NCBI GenBank assembly: GCA_005883215.1
Contig: VAYS01000006.1
Location: 27,387-91,386 of the forward strand
DNA length: 64,000 nt
Reading direction: 5' to 3'
Origin: Actinomycetota bacterium
GTDB taxonomy: Bacteria; Actinomycetota; Thermoleophilia; Solirubrobacterales; Solirubrobacteraceae
The translations under genes and the position numbers were made by a program. Within the stretch, counting starts at the first letter, position 1. Each line of letters begins with the position of its first letter. The notes beneath the pieces were generated by a model. That model was not told the origin of the DNA and searched no databases. It saw only the letters and a list, made by a program, of their open reading frames with translations. Of the stretch, positions 61,252-64,000 are shown one piece after another.

Positions 61252-61627
61252 GGCGCGGGTCGCGCGGTTGGGGGTCGCGCGGTTGGGGGTCGCGCGGTTG
61301 GGGGTCGTGCGGTTGGGGGTCGCGAGCTTGCCGCGGCTCGCGGGGCGCCAACGGCGCGCGGCGCGACGGCGCCGCCTGCTGGGGGCGATCGCCGGCCGGG
61401 GCGACTCGGCGCCGAGGCGGATCCGAACCGTCCTCCTCGAGCAGGAGGGCGAGCACCGGGCAAGCATCGACGGCCCGGCGCGCGTGCTCGGCGAGCTCGG
61501 GCGGGACCGGTCTCGGCGCGACGATCGGGAAGCCCCAGTCGTCGGGATGAAGCAGCTCAGGGAGCAGCTCCATGCACATGCCGTGGCCTTCGCAGGCGAT
61601 CGGGTCGACCCGCAGGCGCGAGCTCAT
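61241..61627 (-). CDS. Ferredoxin (3Fe-4S-type) with repetitive tail
   Basis: A 128-residue small ferredoxin. The core of about 65 residues has CEGHGMC (Cys12, Cys18) and DACPVLAL (Cys56), three Cys typical of single 3Fe-4S ferredoxins. The rest is a Pro/Arg-rich tail with four DPQP repeats created by a 15-bp DNA tandem repeat. The ATG overlaps the stop of the NuoF-like gene (ATGA), so it is coupled to it. It probably accepts electrons from the flavoprotein encoded just upstream. Confidence 0.88.
   Translation of the reverse strand: MSSRLRVDPIACEGHGMCMELLPELLHPDDWGFPIVAPRPVPPELAEHARRAVDACPVLALLLEEDGSDPPRRRVAPAGDRPQQAAPSRRAPLAPREPRQARDPQPHDPQPRDPQPRDPQPRDPRRPR
61258..61332. repeat. 15-bp tandem repeat inside the ferredoxin gene
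   Basis: The unit GGTCGCGCGGTTGGG occurs at 61258, 61273 and 61288, with a one-base variant at 61303 and a decayed copy at 61318. It encodes the R/H-DPQP repeats of the ferredoxin tail. The unit length is a multiple of three, so copy-number change keeps the frame. Confidence 0.9.
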
Positions 61628-62949
61628 GCTCGCGCTCCTGTGGTTTGGCGTCCCGAGCCCGGCGTGGGTAGGAGCGCCGGTGCGGGGCAGGCCTCGCACG
61701 GCCCGTGGCGGGCGTGGTCGGCGAACTCGGGGGCAAAGACCCGCAGCGCGCTGGCGATGAAGCGGGCCGCCCCGTCTGGGTGCCGGCAGGCGCCGCGGCC
61801 GGCGACCTGGGCGACCCACCGGGTGAGCCGTTCGGGGGCGCCGGCGGGGGCCTCGCCCCGAGCCAGCAGGCTCACCGTTTCTGCGATCGCGGCCAGACCG
61901 TACAGACAGGGCCCGCACTGGCCGGCGCTCTCGGCCGCCAGGTATGAGGCCACGTGCGCTGTCTCGGCCACCCCGCAGGCGCCGTCGGGGAGCGCGAAAA
62001 CGATCCCCGCCGCCAGCGAGGCTCCGTGCTCGGCCAGGGAGACGTCGTCGAGCGTCAGCGCCGGCCGAAGCTGGCCGTCGATCCATCCACCGGCATAACC
62101 GCCGATCAGCACGGCGCGAATCCCGACGGTGGCCCCGCCTGCCGCGGCGATCAGGGCGTCGACGTCGGTCCCGAACTCGATCTCATAGACCCCAGGGCGC
62201 GCGACCCCGCCCGCCAGGCTGACCAACGCCGAGCCCGCCTCGGCGGGGGTGCCGAGCTCCGCGAACCACGATGCGCCGTGACGGGCGATGAGCGCCACCT
62301 GGGCCAGCGTCTCGACGTTGTTGATCAGCGCCGGGCGGCGGCCCACGCCGCGCTCGGCGGGGTAGGGCGGCTTGAGAGTGGGCAGCGCCGGCCGGCCGTT
62401 TAGCTGGCCGAGCAAAGCCGTCTCCTCCCCCGAGACGTAGCCGTCGGGAACGGCGGCGATGCTCACCCTCGGACCTCCGAACAGACGCGCGCGCTCGTCG
62501 ACCGCGACCTGTACGCCCTCGGCGGTGGCGCGGGCACTGGCCGCCAGGCAGACGATGACCTGGTCGGCGCCGAGCGCTTGGGCCGCGAGCTGGGCACCGT
62601 CGAGGACGAGATGGGGCAGGCGCTGAAGCAGCAGGCGATCCTTGCTGCTAGCCGGCTCGGCTTCGATCGCGTTGACCACCACCACCGGTTGCCTTCCGCT
62701 GCGAGCTACCGCTCGAAGCTTGGCCCCGGCCGGGAAGGCCGCGCCCCCGCGCCCGCGCAGGCCGGCCCGGTCGAGCTCGGCGACCAGCCCTTGGAGATCC
62801 AGCCCACTCGGGGGACCGGGAAGCTCGCCGTGCAGCCCCAAGTGGCGGTCCAGCGACAGTGGGCCGGCGGGGTCCAGGCCGGCGAGCACCCGGGGAAGGC
62901 CCGGGGGTGCGGGTGCGGAGGCGACAACCCGTGAGGCCTGGGCACTCAC
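61624..62949 (-). CDS. NuoF-like NADH:acceptor flavoprotein
   Basis: A 441-residue protein of the complex I 51-kDa subunit family. NADH/FMN motifs are GRGGAAFPAG (66-75) and NAIEAEPASSKDR; GRRPALINNVETLAQ is the SLBB/FMN region. The iron-sulfur region reads ESAGQCGPC, with Ala342 in place of the usual first Cys, then Cys345, Cys348 and Cys388. Two further Cys (418, 421; PCEACP) lie in the tail and might complete a cluster. The GTG overlaps the upstream membrane-protein stop (GTGA). It probably passes electrons from NAD(P)H to the ferredoxin or membrane partner. Confidence 0.9.
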   Translation of the reverse strand: MSAQASRVVASAPAPPGLPRVLAGLDPAGPLSLDRHLGLHGELPGPPSGLDLQGLVAELDRAGLRGRGGAAFPAGAKLRAVARSGRQPVVVVNAIEAEPASSKDRLLLQRLPHLVLDGAQLAAQALGADQVIVCLAASARATAEGVQVAVDERARLFGGPRVSIAAVPDGYVSGEETALLGQLNGRPALPTLKPPYPAERGVGRRPALINNVETLAQVALIARHGASWFAELGTPAEAGSALVSLAGGVARPGVYEIEFGTDVDALIAAAGGATVGIRAVLIGGYAGGWIDGQLRPALTLDDVSLAEHGASLAAGIVFALPDGACGVAETAHVASYLAAESAGQCGPCLYGLAAIAETVSLLARGEAPAGAPERLTRWVAQVAGRGACRHPDGAARFIASALRVFAPEFADHARHGPCEACPAPALLPTPGSGRQTTGARA

Positions 62950-64000
62950 CGCGAGCCCCCGCTGGCCGGCTGTCCGGCGACCGTCCCCGAGGCGACGCCG
63001 CTGGCGGCGTCCAGAGAGAGGTTGAGCTGCAAGGTGAGGCTGTGTCCATCGCCGCGGGTGGCGACCGCCCCGATGCTGGTGCCCTGGAGGGAGACGATCC
63101 GCCCCCGGTAGAGCGCCGGGTTGGCTCGGGTTCCCAGCGTCACCGCGCTGCTGGTCATGGCCACGCCCCCACCCTGGCTCGGTTGCCCCTCGATACGCAG
63201 GCGCAGGCGCCGGTCTTCGCCGCCCGACAGACGCAGGGAGACCTTCACCGCCGCCAGGCCAGACGACACAATCGCTTGTCGGACCGTCCCGGTCACGTTT
63301 GCCTGAAACGGCGCGTCGAGCGAGCTCGTCGCGCCGGTGGCCGACGCGCCCCGGCGAGCGCCCGTACTCGTCGATGACGGGGCGGCGCTCGCCGCCGATG
63401 CGAGCAGGCGGCTCGGGGTGCCGGCGCGCCGGGCCCAGCCCTTGCCCAGCGGCCCCGACGGCAGCCAGGCGATGAGGGCCAGCGGCCCGATCAGGGTCCC
63501 GGCGAACACGGCGGTGCGGATTCCGGGTCGGCGCTCCCAGCTCAGCGTGGCACGCCACCAGATCGCGCCAATGACCACCACCAGGCACGCGGCATCGATG
63601 GCCAGCAGCCAGGTGCTCTGGACGTCGCTGCCGGCCCCCAGCGAGTGCACCAGGGCCACGGGCCAGCAGACGTAGGCGAGCCAGTGCGTCAGGCGCCAGG
63701 CGCGGTGACCGAAGTGGCGCCGCAGCAGGCTGGTGATCATCACGGCCAGGAGCATGTCCAGCGCGACCGCGCCCAGCCCCAACCACAGGGGGCGATAGGC
63801 CGAGCCGAACGGCACGAAGACGTCGAGCACGGCCACCGGGGCATAGCCGTCGATGAGCGTCGTGACGATGTGCACCGCGAGGAACGCCATGACCAGCAGG
63901 GAGACGTTGCGGTGCACGGCGTCGATCACGAAGCGCGGCCAGCGCGGCGAGCTCACGCGCCGCCAGTTGGCGATCCCCAGCGCGAGGCTGGTGGTGAGCA
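62946..64000 (-). CDS. Ferric-reductase-like transmembrane protein, 5'-truncated by window edge
   Basis: A membrane protein with a ferric-reductase/cytochrome-b-like domain. The frame is still open at the window edge (ALGIANWRR upstream of a possible GTG at 63956), so the N-terminus is missing. Several membrane helices carry the likely haem His residues: AVHRNVSL, FLAVHIVTT, LTHWLAYV and ALVHSLG. The C-terminal about 150 residues are an extracytoplasmic Ser/Thr/Gly-rich domain. It leads an operon with the NuoF-like flavoprotein and the ferredoxin, each overlapping the next, suggesting a transmembrane electron-transfer unit. Confidence 0.88.
   Translation of the reverse strand, partial: LTTSLALGIANWRRVSSPRWPRFVIDAVHRNVSLLVMAFLAVHIVTTLIDGYAPVAVLDVFVPFGSAYRPLWLGLGAVALDMLLAVMITSLLRRHFGHRAWRLTHWLAYVCWPVALVHSLGAGSDVQSTWLLAIDAACLVVVIGAIWWRATLSWERRPGIRTAVFAGTLIGPLALIAWLPSGPLGKGWARRAGTPSRLLASAASAAPSSTSTGARRGASATGATSSLDAPFQANVTGTVRQAIVSSGLAAVKVSLRLSGGEDRRLRLRIEGQPSQGGGVAMTSSAVTLGTRANPALYRGRIVSLQGTSIGAVATRGDGHSLTLQLNLSLDAASGVASGTVAGQPASGGSR

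Overview
This 64 kb window is very GC-rich, densely packed chromosomal DNA with frequent GTG starts and many 1-8 base gene overlaps. It carries coenzyme F420 biosynthesis, a fused two-domain FbiC, a GTP-type PEP carboxykinase and many secreted proteins with Arg-rich tails. Together these point to a soil actinobacterium, most likely of the Thermoleophilia/Solirubrobacterales type. That placement is inference from gene content and style; no rRNA gene is present to confirm it.

Layout. 1-6 kb: 3' part of PEP carboxykinase, a DUF4232-like secreted protein, an intradiol dioxygenase with a coupled membrane protein, and a secreted GH3 glycosidase. 6-13 kb: Zn-ribbon protein, secreted lipase, crotonase, MobA and MoaA (molybdenum cofactor), lipoproteins. 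13-19 kb: methyltransferase, a 49-residue membrane protein, MeaB and a B12-dependent ethylmalonyl-CoA-type mutase, an MBL hydrolase and ClpS. 19-27 kb: a 1352-residue subtilase-like protein with integrin-like repeats, crotonyl-CoA carboxylase/reductase and a secreted animal-type haem peroxidase. 27-31 kb: MarR-MFS efflux pair with a clear operator, lipoproteins, YgfZ. 31-35 kb: MntR-MntH manganese operon, small proteins, an aquaporin. 35-41 kb: complete F420 set (FbiC; and NpdG-like, CofD, CofC, CofE in one operon). 41-53 kb: thioesterase, HMG-CoA lyase, crotonase, 3-hydroxybutyryl-CoA dehydrogenase, acyl-CoA carboxyltransferase, a secreted GH31 enzyme and acetoacetyl-CoA synthetase. 53-58 kb: degenerate M28-like membrane protein, amidase, IMPase-like phosphatase, an F420/FMN PPOX protein, two tRNA-Leu genes. 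58-64 kb: TetR, secreted alpha/beta hydrolase, and an electron-transfer operon (ferric-reductase-like membrane protein, NuoF-like flavoprotein, short ferredoxin).

How it fits together. Crotonyl-CoA carboxylase/reductase plus the ethylmalonyl-CoA-type mutase with MeaB indicate an ethylmalonyl-CoA route for C2/C4 carbon, with PEPCK linking to gluconeogenesis. HMG-CoA lyase, a non-PccB-like carboxyltransferase, crotonases and acetoacetyl-CoA synthetase suggest leucine or ketone-body degradation feeding the same pool.

The most interesting unexplained signal is a Cys-bracketed, strongly basic C-terminal module of about 75 residues plus an Arg/Lys tail. It is shared by four otherwise unrelated secreted enzymes (GH3, subtilase, GH31, alpha/beta hydrolase). 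Other points worth attention are an NpdG homologue that lacks the middle of its fold, a subtilase with Glu at the catalytic Asp position, an M28-like protein lacking metal ligands, and the C-terminal electron-transfer operon. There are no CRISPR arrays, insertion sequences, prophage genes or rRNA genes, and no gene-free stretch above 300 bases.
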